A stretch of 64,000 bases of DNA, taken from contig NZ_OZ026465.1 in NCBI RefSeq assembly GCF_964019845.1, positions 186,001 to 250,000 of the forward strand. Direction: 5' to 3'. The position numbers and the translations under genes are program-made. This DNA comes from Spiroplasma endosymbiont of Labia minor (lineage in GTDB: Bacteria; Bacillota_I; Bacilli_A; Mycoplasmatales; Mycoplasmataceae). Positions 42,883 through 55,540 of the stretch are shown here, piece by piece. A model generated the notes under the pieces. It was not told where the DNA came from. It did no database searches and worked only from the letters and a program-made list of their open reading frames with translations. The first letter of the stretch is position 1, and the number at the start of each line of letters is the position of its first letter.

Positions 42883-43001
42883 TAATTTTTTTAATATAAA
42901 TTTTTTGATTTACGTCTATTTTATAAAGAAGCATTTGTATGTTTCAATTTTTTGTATTATTAAAATTATTTATTCTATTCATAGTGGAAGGCTTTCAATA
43001 T

Positions 43002-43301
43002 ATGGAAAAATTATTGGATATATTAGGAACAATTAGTTCACCAATAAAAAGAAAAGATTGTAATGCATGAGTAAATAAAATAATTTTGAATTCAACATTA
43101 TTGGTAAATTCACCATCATTAAATTTTAAAAATAATATTTTCGAAGAAATTAAAATTAAGAAATTATTATTTGGTCAAACTAAAAATATTTGGCAATTAG
43201 AAGAAAATGAAGTATCAATTGATTGATTTGATACTCCAATGGAATTCTCAGATACAGAAGAAATGCACGAGGTACTTTATTCAAATCACAATATTTTTTA
43301 A
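43002..43301 (+). CDS. Hypothetical protein, 99 residues
   Basis: A short protein seen only with TGA as Trp at two positions. It starts MEKLLDILGTISSPIKRK and has an acidic C-terminal half. GGAAGG lies 9 bases before the ATG. No family recognised. First gene of a run of uncharacterised proteins behind a consensus promoter; a terminator follows. Confidence 0.6.
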
Positions 43302-43350
43302 ATTATTGATTAACTGTACTAAAATAAGCATTTATGATCTGTAAATCTTT

Positions 43351-43382
43351 ATAGAGTAGAGTTTCTACTCTATTTTTATTTT
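43351..43382 (+). terminator. Terminator
   Basis: A 10-bp stem ATAGAGTAGA/TCTACTCTAT with a 3-base loop and T-rich tail. Confidence 0.85.
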
Positions 43383-43421
43383 CATCATTTTTTTATATAA
43401 TAATTAAAAGGACGTATATTT

Positions 43422-44432
43422 ATGGGTTGAAAGAAAGAGTATAAAAAGCTATTAAAAGAAGAAACTAAAAAACGACTCTATTCGTATGATGCAACAAATA
43501 AAATTAATTATTTAATTGACTGACAAATTGAACCCGGAACTTACGGACAATATAATAGCGTTGAATTGCAAAAACGGATAAGATGATTCATTAATGAACT
43601 TCAAAAAAGCAAAAGTGTGCAAATCATTCCAAGTGATTTGAAAAATGATTTTTCATGATATTTTACTAAAGTTAAAATTAAAGAAGATTTCACAAATTTT
43701 CCCGCAGTTTCAATATTTCAGAATGTTTTTAATATATTGGAACAAAAAATTTCAGATATTGCAGCTTTATTAATTTGTTTTGCTTGTATGAAATTTATGT
43801 ATTTAACAACAATTAAATTTAATGAAATAATTAATCAATTATTTAAAGAAGAAGAAATAAATAATTCATCATTAGTTAAGCGCGTTTTTGAAACCATGAG
43901 TAGAACTTCTTTGGAAGCATATGAAGATATTATTTATGAAGGTGAACTTATTTCAAAATCAAGGCAGCTGAACCCAAATAAAAACCATTTAACAGTATCA
44001 GAAATAGCTGAAATGGGACAAGATTTTTCTTATCATTGATCTAGAATGTTAGAACAAGTTTGTGAATTAACAGTCGAATCACTTAATTATCAAAAAAATT
44101 ATCAACATACTCATACAGATGAATTTACAGAAACAATATCAAAAGATTTTAACAATTTTAAAAATGATTATTTTGGTTTTAATTCTGAAGAAAATAATTT
44201 TGAAGATTTTTTCGAACAAACAAAAACTATGGTTCTTTCATCCGAGTTAGACAGTGCACTAAAATTTTTCAATTTGAAAAGAACGGATTCTTATGTTATA
44301 TTCAAAAAAGCTTATAGATTAATGGCAAAAACTTATCACCCCGATGTAAATTCTGATGCTGATGCAAATCAAATCATGCGAAAAGCAAATATTTATAAAT
44401 ATGTACTAGAAGACCATTTTAAAAATGTATAA
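43422..44432 (+). CDS. Uncharacterised protein with C-terminal J-domain
   Basis: 336 residues. The C-terminal 65 residues resemble a DnaJ J-domain: a helix (SALKFFNLKRTDSYVIFKKAYRLMAKTYHPD) holding the HPD tripeptide near residue 304, then ANQIMRKANIYKYVL. The first 260 residues are helical and of unknown family, with one hydrophobic stretch (IAALLICFACMKFMYL). The domain order is the reverse of classical DnaJ and there are no Gly/Phe or zinc domains. It could recruit DnaK to a specific client, maybe the neighbouring proteins (inference). AAAGG lies upstream. Confidence 0.7.
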
Positions 44433-44482
44433 TTAAATGTGTATGAAATTGCTATTTATTAATTGGTTTAGGAGTAATTAAG

Positions 44483-44764
44483 ATGAAAGTTAAATTAAAT
44501 AAACTACAATCTGCGGATGCCAAAATACTTTGAGATTACAATTCAATTAACAATGATTCAACTTACGAAAAAACTATTTTTAAACCATGTGCAATTTGCG
44601 GGCGAGAAATGAAAAGATTTGATTTCAGAACGGAAAACAAAGAAACTGGTTGAGATATTTGAGCAGATAATTTAAAAGAATTGACAGTAACTGAAAGTCA
44701 TGCTGATTATTATGAATTAAGGCATACTTATCATATGAATTATCCTTCAAATAAACAAACTTAA
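44483..44764 (+). CDS. Hypothetical small protein with CxxC
   Basis: 93 residues, readable with TGA as Trp. A KPCAICGREM motif sits in the middle. The C-terminal part is rich in Tyr and His (HADYYELRHTYHMNYP). TTAGGAG precedes the ATG. No second CxxC is present, so metal binding would need the histidines. Family unknown. Confidence 0.6.
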
Positions 44765-44843
44765 ATAAAATATATAATATTTGCGGCAGATTATATTTTG
44801 ATAATTTGCTTAATTGCATAGAAATATGTAAAAGGAGTAACTT

Positions 44844-45599
44844 ATGGAAAATAAAAGTTTTGAGCTAATAAATGAATTAGCCAAGTTAGGTAGAGAAATC
44901 ATTCGCTCTTATGATGTTAATTTTTTAGAGCGTCAAAATACAGGTGTTGCAAAACATAATTTTATGGTTGAACTGCAAAAATTTATATCTATCTATCATA
45001 ATGATCCAGAGTCACTGCTAATAGAAATGAAAGAACATTTTCATGAAATGTATACAGATATTGCAAAATTAATTCAAAATGTGGAAGCTTTTGTTGCATT
45101 GTCTGGAAAAGAACTTGCAAAAGAAGATATTCCAACTATTTTTGCAATAAGCAAAAAAAATAGTTCTATATTGGATTGTTTGTCAAGAGATTTTTGAATA
45201 GAGACTGGCAGCCATTTATTAAATAGACCAGAAAATGAACGTAAAGAAATTAAAACTTATTTAAAAAATAGAGCTGAAAATACTTATTTTGGAATAGATG
45301 AAAAAACCTTGAATGAGTTCAAAAAAAATGGTTTAAATTTTAATTTAATTGAAGACTTATTCATTGAAAATATTATGAATGTTAATTTATATAAACAAAT
45401 GATTAAATTTGATTTTAAATTTGAATCAGAAGATCAACTAGATATTAATTCACCAAAAGAAGTTTATGGTTTTATGGATAACATTTTATTGGGTTTGTCA
45501 GTTGGTTTCGCGTATATAGTTTATTTGGACGGTCTACTTTCAAAATATACAGGTAATTATGTAACAAATTATATAGAGGTAAATTTAGATGGTAAGTAA
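44844..45599 (+). CDS. Hypothetical helical protein
   Basis: 251 residues, mostly helical, with a hydrophobic segment near the C-terminus (NILLGLSVGFAYIVYLDGLL). Two TGA codons or fewer encode Trp. AAAAGGAG precedes the ATG. The end overlaps the next gene start by 11 bases, so translation is coupled. No family recognised. Confidence 0.65.
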
Positions 45600-46485
45600 T
45601 ATTTTAAAGAGAACTATTGAAGAATATAGTAAAAATTGTCTATTGGCAATTGAAGATGAAATTTATTTGGTAAGATGAAATTCAAATTTAAAAAATAATT
45701 GAATCGCAAAAGAAATTACTAGAGTAAATTCAAATAAATTTGATGTTTATGATTGAGCACACTATTTATATAATTATTTAGATAATAAAAGACATGAGTG
45801 AAATAACAAAATTTTGGAAACCTTTTCAGATGAACCTGAAATTTTAGAAGAATATGAAGAATCAGATATTGTCTATATGCGATTTATGTCACTTGTCAGC
45901 ACTAGTCATGAATTTTTATCAATGTTAGTATTATTAAAAACAAATGAAAATGAAAGAAATAAGAAAAATTTATCTTTAAATAATTTATTATTAACAGATA
46001 CCGAGATTTGAGAGGCTTCAAAAATTCTACAAAAAACAATTATTAAAACTCACGCCGATATGACAGCTGATTTTAATTCATTAAATATTCCAGAAGAGTA
46101 CGCTCATTTTGCGATTAATATTCAAAAAAAATTTTTGAAAGATAAAGATTCAACCTTAGCACCTCAAGAATTTTATAAAAAAGTAAGTGATTTTATGGAA
46201 GTGGTTCAAGACACGCTTGAAGATGCATTTGATCCCGAACAAGAAAGTAGTTCAAATTCTGTAGATGAACAAATTGGTGATTTCTTCCAATTTTTAATGA
46301 CAATGGATACTTTCAATTTCTATTCACTTTTATTGTATGAAATTTATTTTAAGACATATTTTTCAAATAGAGAAGATATGATGGTTCCGCAAACAATTTC
46401 AGAAATAAGAGATGAACAATTAAATGAAGCACATTTAATTTCGCTTGGTGGAGTTGACAAAAATTATTCACATTTAAAAAATTAA
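45589..46485 (+). CDS. Hypothetical helical protein, paralogue of the next
   Basis: 298 residues, mostly helical and acidic; several TGA codons encode Trp. It starts MVSNILKRTIEEYSKN, overlapping the end of the preceding gene. Residues 150-290 resemble the broken gene that follows: LAPQEFYKKVSDFMEVV here against LNPVEFHKKSTNFSKLV there, and a similar FNFYSLLLYEIYFKTYF segment. Family unknown. Confidence 0.65.
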
Positions 46486-46562
46486 ACTGCTATTTTTATC
46501 TTACTCATTTGAAGTGTGTTAGTATTAAAAAGGTACGAGTGCATTATTAAATAGGAATATAT

Positions 46563-47419
46563 ATGGATGTACAAAACTTTTTAAATAAACTCTCATTTCA
46601 AACATATTTTGATTGGCATAAAAAATTGCTAACAGAAAATGTAACCTCATTTGTTAAAAATGATAATTTAAATTTGTCTAATGAGTTAGAAGAATATAGA
46701 CTATTAGACAGTTTTAAAGTTAATATAAATAAATTAGAAGAACTTTTGAAAAATAGTTTTCTTTATGATGTTTCAAAATTTTTAAAGAGAACTCATACAA
46801 AAAGTACAGGAACTATAGCTTTTAAAAAATACTGTAAATTTGAAGAATTCGGTTTACATATTTCAGAACCAATTTATATATTTTCTAGTTTTAGAAAATA
46901 TTTGTCACCTTTTTTTACTGAAATTAAAAAAGATGACAATTCGATAGTTTTTGAGCAAAACACGCAAAATTTCGACTTACAAAAAATAACAACATATGCG
47001 CAAGCAACTGTAATTAAGAAAATAAAAGAAATAAATTGCAGTATTTCATATATCTATGCTTCAAAAAAAAATTAAAGAATTATTCAACAACATTATTGAT
47101 AATTCTTTAACAGATAGTGATAATAAATTAAATCCTGTTGAATTTCATAAGAAATCAACAAATTTTAGTAAATTAGTGAGTCTTACAACTGAAATTGTTA
47201 AACATGCAGCCTCTAAAAAATTCTCACGTAAATTATGTATTAAATAAATTGTATAAAGCAGATATACAGCTTCATTATTTGTTTTTGAATTATGAGCAAT
47301 TCATTTCTTCTTTTTATGGTAGCGATTTTGTTCAAACACAATTTCAAAATACCTTTATGAATTATCATAAAAAGAGAATAGAAGTTACAAAATATAATTA
47401 TAAAAAATTTGAAAATTAG
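46563..47419 (+). pseudogene. Frameshifted paralogue of the 45589 gene
   Basis: Three overlapping reading frames (46563-47075, 47056-47247, 47195-47419) together resemble one protein of about 285 residues like the 298-residue protein upstream. The switches fall at A-runs: nine A at 47063-47071 and six A at 47215-47220. Each switch is one extra base relative to a single frame. Either the gene is decayed, or the tracts allow slippage by polymerase or ribosome, or the assembly has errors. The first part alone is 170 residues, starting at an ATG after a weak AGGAA. Confidence 0.6.
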
Positions 47420-47430
47420 ATATATTTGTT

Positions 47431-47470
47431 TTAAAGCCTCAACATTATTTGAGGCTTTAAAATTTTTAGT
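47431..47470 (+). terminator. Terminator closing the hypothetical cluster
   Basis: A 10-bp stem AAAGCCTCAA/TTGAGGCTTT with a 6-base loop and A/T tail. Confidence 0.85.
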
Positions 47471-47536
47471 TTATATATAACTTGTATTATTATGGCAAAT
47501 TTTGATATTATCTAAAAAGCGAAAAGGAAAATAAAC

Positions 47537-49363
47537 ATGACAGACCAAAAAATTATTAATATAGCCGTTATAGCGCACGTTGATGCTGGTAAATCAACAT
47601 TAGTTGATGCTTTTTTATCACAATCAGGAGTATTTAGAACAAATGAAGTTGTAAAAGAACAAGTAATGGATTCAAATGACCAAGAACGTGAAAGAGGCAT
47701 AACAATTTATTCAAAAAATTGTTCAATTCAATATAAAGATTACAAAATTAATATTGTTGATACTCCAGGCCATGCAGATTTTTCTTCAGAAGTTGAACGT
47801 ATTATGAAAACAGTAGATACAGTGATTTTATTGGTTGATTCTTCAGAGGGCCCAATGCCTCAAACTAGATTTGTTCTATCAAAAGCATTAGAACTTGGAT
47901 TAAAACCAATTTTATTAATCAATAAAATAGATAAAAAAGATCAACGCGCTTTGGAAGTTGTTGATGAAGTTTTAGAATTATTTATGGAATTGGATGCAAA
48001 CGAAGAACAGTTAGAATTTCCAACACTTTTTGGAATTGCAAAAAAAGGAATTGTTCAATATGATATGGAAACTCCATCAATTGATTTATCACCATTGTTT
48101 GAAACTATTGTAAAACAAACAGGTAGTTACCCAATTGATTTATCATCAAAAAATACTCAATTGCAAATCTCATCACTTGCATATGATGCTTTTATTGGTA
48201 GATTAGGGATAGGTAGATTATTTGAAGGCACTATAAAAGAAGGGCAACAAATTATAATTGCAAAAAATAATAACGGTGGAAATGTAAAAGGCAAAATTGT
48301 AAATTTATTTGTTTATCAAGGTTTAAAAAGAGTACAAGTGAAAGAAGCATATGCTGGAGATATTGTAGTAATTTCAGGTTTAGCTGAAATTTCAATCGGA
48401 GATACTATTTGTGATGTAAATGACATAAGACCAATGCCACCAATTCATATTGAAGAACCAACAATGTCAATGAATTTTTTAGTAAATACATCTCCTTTTG
48501 CTGGTAAAGTTGGTAAGTTTGTTACAACAAGAAATATTAAAGAGCGCTTAGAAAAAGAACTTGAAGTTAATGTTGGAATGAAAGTAGAATCGTTATCTGA
48601 TTCATCTGCAGATGGATTCAAAGTTTTAGGGCGTGGAGAATTACATTTATCTGTTTTAATTGAAACAATGAGAAGAGAAGGTTTTGAACTTGGAATTTCA
48701 AAACCAGAAGTTATATTTCACATTGAAAATGGCGTGAAAATGGAACCAGTTGAAAATGTCATCATTAGTGTACCTACAGAATATTCAGGAACAGTCATTA
48801 ATAAATTAAACCTAAGAAAAGGTATGATGACTAATATGGATTCTGATGGTATTCGCGATCGTATTGAATATCGTGTACCAATGCGTGGATTAATTGGATT
48901 TAGAACTGAATTTACAAATGATACACATGGTGAAGGAATTTTAGTTCGTTCAGTTGATGGTTTTGAAGAATATAAAGGAGTTATTCAAGGACGTCAAAAT
49001 GGAGTTTTAGTTTCAATGACAAACGGAATAACTTTACCATATGCTTTAAATAATTTGGAAGAACGTGGAAAATTATTTGTAGGACCTCAGGTAGAAGTTT
49101 ATGAGGGAATGATTGTAGGATTGCACTCAAGAGATAATGATTTAGATGTTAATCCAACAACAGGTAAAAAACTAACAAATACAAGAGCATCAGGATCAGA
49201 TGATGCTGTTAAATTAACACCACCAGTGAAATTTTCTTTGGAAGAAGCATTAGAATTTATTGAATGAGATGAATTGGTTGAAGTGGTACCGAACGATATA
49301 AGATTAAGAAAACGTTGATTAACACAAAATGAACGTAAACAACACAGAAGTGATCCTCACTAG
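47537..49363 (+). CDS. typA: GTP-binding protein TypA/BipA
   Basis: Ribosome-associated translational GTPase linked to stress and 50S assembly. 608 residues. G1 AHVDAGKST, the [12 protein letters not shown] switch, DTPGHADFSSEVER and NKIDKKDQR are present. The C-terminal region is specific to TypA (TNDTHGEGILVRSVDGFEEY). TGA codons at 49265 and 49318 encode Trp. AAAAGGAAA precedes the ATG. Confidence 0.96.
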
Positions 49364-49729
49364 TTATCAAAATTAGATAATTTTTTGATAATGCACAAAA
49401 ATTTTTAAGAAATATTATAGCTGCAAATAAAATAATAATATTGTTTGTGAATTGATTAATTTATAAATCAACAAATGATTTATAGTTTATTCATAATTTT
49501 TAATCAAAAATTTTTTTGAAAATGAATTATTATCAATTATGAGATTTGCTATTTATCTTAATTATTATTGAATTTGATATGATTGATTTCTGTTAAAAAA
49601 TAAAAATTAATTTTATAGATTAAAATAAATTAAATGATAAATAATTTATATAATCAAGTGTAGAAAATACACACTTTTTAGTGTATAATAATATGCGGTA
49701 AAACTTTTTTAAGAAATGAGTTGATCGTG
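49364..49729 (+). other. Gene-free AT-rich gap with a promoter at its end
   Basis: About 366 bases with no credible gene on either strand. A TTATCAAAA ... TTTTTTGATAA hairpin lies right after typA and may end its transcript. An extended -10 TGTATAAT at 49682-49689 sits about 40 bases before the next gene, inside an ACACT/AGTGT inverted repeat. No ribozyme or tmRNA signature was seen. Confidence 0.5.
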
Positions 49730-50002
49730 ATGTTAGACTATGCACACATAGTAGAAAAACAAGCAAAATTGTGAAAACGCACAGTCGCTTTAAAAACTCG
49801 TAAAATGCAAATTGAATATCAAATCGAAAAAGAACCTTTAAATAAAAAATTTCAACAAGAGTGGATAAATTTAAATTTAGAAATTGCTATAATAGAAAAA
49901 ACAATTAGAGAAATGGATGACAATTTTTGAAAACCAAAAGAAATTCATCAAGAAGAAATTGTGGAAGTTGAATCAGAGCAAAGTCTTTATAAAAAAAATT
50001 AG
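49730..50002 (+). CDS. Hypothetical coiled-coil protein
   Basis: 90 residues, charged, helical throughout, seen with TGA as Trp at two sites. Heptad-like pattern from residue 18 to 62. Start could also be the GTG one codon earlier; the ribosome site is weak. Ends 33 bases before the next gene and shares its transcript. No family recognised. Confidence 0.6.
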
Positions 50003-50035
50003 AAATTTATTAATATTATTTAATGGAGGAATTAT

Positions 50036-50686
50036 ATGAAAGTATTAGTTTTGGGCGCAACAGGCAAATTGGGTAAAATGATTGTTGCAAATTTATTAGA
50101 CGCAAAAGATGATGTCTATGTTTTAGTTAGAAATGTTGATGAGGCTAAAAATACATTGCAAAATAATAATATTAAATATATTAGTGGTGATGCAAAAAAT
50201 TTAAATGACATTGTCAACGCATTATCAGGAATTGATGTTTTTGTATCTACATTTGGCACATCAAGTGAAACCAAGTTAATAAATGTTACTAAAAATATAA
50301 TTGATGCTTTACTTAAAACTAATGTTAGAGGTGTAATTGTTTCTGGTGCAGCATCTCTATATCTTGATGAAACAAAAACTTCTAGATTAGTTGATAATTT
50401 ATCACAAGTTCCAGAAGAATTTGTGGGAGTTATGAAAGGCCACGCAAAAGCATTGGAAATGTATAATAATGTTGATGGTATTAAAGTATCAATTTTTTCA
50501 CCAGCATTAGATTTCGAATACCCAGGTTTATTAACAAAAAAATACGGCATCGGAAAAGATGTAGTAATTTATAATACAAATAATCAATCAATTGTTTCAT
50601 ATTTAGATGGGGCATGAGAATTAACAAACGAAATACATAATCCAAAACATATTGGTGAAAGATGAACAATTGGCTATACAAAATAG
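50036..50686 (+). CDS. NAD(P)-binding Rossmann-fold protein, NmrA-like
   Basis: 216 residues of the atypical short-chain dehydrogenase group. The nucleotide loop is VLGATGKLGKMIV at residues 5-17. The VSGAASLY and KGHAKALEMYNN segments give the Ser and Lys seen in SDR-a proteins. Function could be NAD(P)H-dependent reduction or redox sensing. GGAGGAA lies upstream. The stop lies within the terminator stem. Confidence 0.8.
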
Positions 50687-50695
50687 CCATTTTTT
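50669..50695 (+). terminator. Terminator overlapping the SDR stop
   Basis: A 7-bp stem TGGCTAT/ATAGCCA with a 5-base loop and six T residues. Confidence 0.85.
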
Positions 50696-50717
50696 CATTT
50701 AAATTATAATAAATTGC

Positions 50718-50747
50718 TTGTTTTAATAGTTTAAAAAAGAATATAAT
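50718..50747 (+). promoter_or_regulatory. Promoter of eno
   Basis: TTGTTT and TATAAT with an 18-base spacer, 26 bases before the eno start. Confidence 0.65.
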
Positions 50748-50773
50748 GGAAAAGTATGGAGGAATATAAATAA

Positions 50774-52153
<1,380 letters not shown>

Positions 52154-52154
52154 T

Positions 52155-52239
52155 ATTAAAATTAAAAAATACAATGATTTAAGGTGAACCCCACTTTTGG
52201 GGTTCACCTTAATTTTTCATTGTATTTTTTAATTTTAAT
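52155..52239 (+). terminator. 85-base near-perfect hairpin after eno
   Basis: Left arm 52155-52193 and right arm 52198-52239 pair over about 39 bases, broken only by a 3-4 base internal bulge, around the loop CTTT. The apex is GTGAACCCCA/TGGGGTTCAC. It begins two bases after the eno stop. It surely can terminate transcription but is far longer than needed. Confidence 0.85.
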
Positions 52240-52301
52240 GAATTAATTTATTTTTATGTTTTAAAATAAAGATATAATTGTTTTATTTTGAGGTATTTAT
52301 T

Positions 52302-53240
52302 ATGGAAGATAAAATATTAGATAAGAAAAATCAAAAAATTTCAAAAATAGAAGAAATCGCTTGGTGAAGTTATGCAAAATGGGTATTAATATCATGAGTA
52401 GCATTTGCGTATTTTGTTTGGTTTATATTATTTTGCATCGGTTCTGTTTATGATTTATCAATCTCAATTTTGCTTATAAAATTAAATAAGGATTTTTTAC
52501 ATTATTTTTCAATTTTGATGGCTGCTCTTGCAACGCCAATAATGATAGTTGTTGGTTCAGTTATTTTTATAGCTATAGTTGAAAAGATGTATTATACAGT
52601 TTTTTTTGAATTGAAAGCAAAAAATATTCTTGTTTGAATTATTTATTTTATTGTTTTAATTTCACTTATTGTTGCTTCATATTTTTTAATAACTAAAATT
52701 TTAAATGATGATGCTACAAATAATGTTATAGTTATATTTGCTCAAGTAATTGTCATTTTTATTTATACTTATTTATTTATCTATTTCAGATCAAATTATA
52801 AAGCACAAGAGCAAATAGTTGAAAATTTTGATAGATATATTCGTGCATTGGTATTTGTTGCTTTGTTTTCCTTAACGGTATTAATTTTTAAATATTTTTT
52901 TGGAAGAATTAGATTTCAAGATTTAAATGCAGACTATTCAAATTTTAGCCCATGATATAAACCTAATTTTTCCTCAACAAGAGGAACTTCCTTTCCATCT
53001 GGCCATGTCCAATCCGCTTGTTGTCTATTTACATTTATTTTAATTTGGAATACTAACAAGAGATGAATATCATTTAAAAAAGTTATTGTATCAATTTTAT
53101 TCACGGTGTTTATAATATTGATGATGTTTTCCAGAATTATTCTTTCAAAACATTATTTTACAGATACATTAATGTCTATTTTTTTAGCAAGCATCTATTT
53201 TTTATTTATAAATCCAGCAATATTTTTATTAATTGATAAA
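52302..53240 (+). CDS. PAP2-family membrane phosphatase
   Basis: 312 residues with six or more hydrophobic helices. The PAP2 active-site motifs are present in order: KYFFGRIRF (a weak motif 1), SFPSGHVQSA (motif 2) and SRIILSKHYFTDTL (motif 3). It would dephosphorylate a membrane lipid phosphate such as phosphatidic acid or polyprenyl diphosphate. TGA codons encode Trp. GAGG lies before the ATG, with a TATAAT at 52273. Confidence 0.85.
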
Positions 53241-53280
53241 ATTAGATGCAAAATTAACAAGAAAAATATAAAATAAAGGT

Positions 53281-53736
53281 ATGGTAAATGAAAATATAAT
53301 AATATGAGGACTAGATTTAGGAACTAAAACTTTGGGGATAGCACACAATATAGGACAGTTTGCTTTTCCGTTTAAAACAATTAAGTTTATAGAATATGAT
53401 TTTGAAGACTGCGTTAAAAAGTTAGAAATTTTAATGTTAACAATTGAAATTCCAAATATTGTTGTAATCGGTTATCCAATAAATATGAATGCAACAGTAG
53501 GTAAAAGAGCTGAAATGGTAATAATGTTTATTGAAACTTATTTAACAAAGTTACAAAATAAATTCACTTTTGGGATTACTAAAATAGATGAAAGACTAAC
53601 AACAAAGATGGCTCTTTCAATAATGCACCAATCAAATACCAAATTCAAAACAAAAAATAAGGAATGAAAACAAAAGAAAGATGAAGTAGCAGCACAACTT
53701 ATACTAGAATCATTTTTGCGACAACAAAAACCTTAA
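53281..53736 (+). CDS. ruvX: Putative pre-16S rRNA nuclease / YqgF-RuvX
   Basis: 151 residues with an RNase H fold. The catalytic Asp is in WGLDLGTKTLGIA and the second acidic motif is KIDERLTT. The family processes the 5' end of 16S rRNA and was earlier called a Holliday junction resolvase. TGA codons at the start and near residue 129 encode Trp. The ribosome site is weak. Confidence 0.88.
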
Positions 53737-53796
53737 TATTTTGATAAAATAAATTAATCATCATCAACATGATGTAAAAGAGGAGACTATATTAAT

Positions 53797-54399
53797 ATGA
53801 AATTACACCCATTAATTAAAAATGTTTTGTATAATTTTGATCAAATAGAGGAAAGAACAAAAGAATTAGCAAAAGAAATATCTAAATATTATGATGAACA
53901 AGAAGATATTCAAGATAATAATGTACTTTTAGTTGGAATATTAAAAGGTTGTGTTCCATTTATGGGAGTATTTTTAAAATATTTTGATTACAATTGTGAA
54001 ACACATTATATGGTGGTTTCATCCTATTTAGGTTCTACAAAGTCATCTGGCGAACCAAAAATTTTATTAGATTTAAATGTTTCAATAAAAGACAAAGACA
54101 TTTTAATTGTTGAAGACATTATTGATTCAGGAATTACGTTAAAATACGTGAAAGAATACTTATTTTTCAAAGGAGCAAAAACAGTAAAAATTATTTCATT
54201 TTTAGATAAAAAAGAAGGAAGAAAAGTTGAATTAAAACCTGATTGATATTGTTTTGATGTAAAAAATGAATTTGTTATTGGATTTGGATTTGATATAAAT
54301 GAAAAATTACGTAACCTACCATATGTAGGAGTTTGTGATATAGAGAAATTGGAAACATGAGACTGAACTCTAAAAAAAGAAGATTGAGATTACAGTTAA
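53797..54399 (+). CDS. hpt: Hypoxanthine phosphoribosyltransferase
   Basis: Converts hypoxanthine or guanine with PRPP to IMP or GMP. 200 residues. The PRPP-binding loop is LIVEDIIDSGITL; the ILKGCVPFMG loop and the C-terminal IGFGFDINEKLRNLPYVG base-binding segment are typical. The last residues are Trp-rich (EDWDYS), coded by TGA. AGAGGAG precedes the ATG. Pairs functionally with deoD in purine salvage. Confidence 0.94.
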
Positions 54400-54429
54400 T
54401 TACTTTAGTAGAAAGATGAAAATATAATT

Positions 54430-55266
54430 GTGAAAAGAAAACATCATAATGAAAAAGAAATAGACATTGAAATAGATGAACATGTTTTAGAAGCTCAAGA
54501 AGTGTTTGCTGATGCAGTGCATAATGATGATAATGAGGAAATGAAGAAAAAATCTCATTATCACGGTAAACATCATTTTGATAAAAGCGGCAAACATGAT
54601 GACATAACTTTATATGAATTTACTTGAAAAAGGCATTTTAAATATTCAAGAAAATCAATTAATTTTAGAATAGCATCAACTGCTATAATATTAGCTTTAG
54701 CTTTAGCTGTTTCTGTTATTGATAGTTTATTTGAAAAGTTTTCATTAAATATTAGTGGTGTTGTGATTGAGATGAGAGTTTTAGATCAAATAGTTATGAT
54801 GACTGCTATACCTATTTTATCGTTGCCCTTTGCATTATTTGTTTGTATAGTGGAGCCTTGATTACACGTTTTAATAGATTCAGAGCATACACCTATACAA
54901 ATAGCATTTGATTCAATTGCAAATGGGCTTGTTGTATTAATTTTTTATTTAATAGTATATATGCTATTTAAGATATCTCCTTATCATGAAGATCCAAATA
55001 AAAAAATTAAATGAATTAAACGTATTTGCCCCGGTTTATTAATTATTCCTATTTGTTCTTTAATTTATACTGCTGCATGATTTAGCGCATTGCTAATTGT
55101 TGGTGATATAAATGTTATTGATGTAGATAAAAACTCACCAAATAAAGTTATATTAGTTTTAATTTCAGTAACTTTTGGATTGCAAATGATTCGTTATCTT
55201 GTTGTTTACATCTTATTTGTTTTAGTTGATTTTGCAGTTAAACCAATAAATCACAGATTAAGATAA
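54430..55266 (+). CDS. Membrane protein, possibly ECF-type transporter S component
   Basis: 278 residues. A charged, His-rich N-terminus (residues 1-60) precedes five or six hydrophobic helices. The membrane part (FRIASTAIILALALAVSVID, then a loop and PILSLPFALFVCIVEPWLHVLID) has the general look of the substrate-binding proteins of ECF transporters in Mollicutes, but no specific motif fixes this. Starts with GTG. It follows hpt by 30 bases and is probably co-transcribed. Confidence 0.6.
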
Positions 55267-55362
55267 TGAAATAAAACTTGCTAAATTATTTTATTTATAC
55301 ATAAAAAGTAGTTTATTTATGCTAAACTATTATTAGTCAATTTACCGATTTTTATTATTAAT

Positions 55363-55438
<76 letters not shown>

Positions 55439-55444
55439 TTTTTT

Positions 55445-55529
55445 CCGGGATTGGCGGAATTGGCAGACGCACCAGACTTAGGATCTGGCGTAGCAATACG
55501 TGGGGGTTCAAGTCCCTTATCCCGGACCA
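55445..55529 (+). tRNA. tRNA-Leu (TAG)
   Basis: 85 bases with a long variable arm and CCA encoded. Acceptor CCGGGAT/ATCCCGG; anticodon loop CTTAGGA with TAG. Confidence 0.95.
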
Positions 55530-55540
55530 AATTAAATTAT

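Noticed and set aside
42845-43036. A 63-residue plus-strand frame before the 43002 gene
   Set aside because: It overlaps the -10 element and the start of the better-supported 43002 gene, has no ribosome site and consists of AT-rich low-complexity codons.
49364-49729. Possible RNase P RNA or tmRNA in a 366-base gap
   Set aside because: The gap lacks the conserved GC-containing cores of these RNAs and is nearly pure A/T with no extended pairing.
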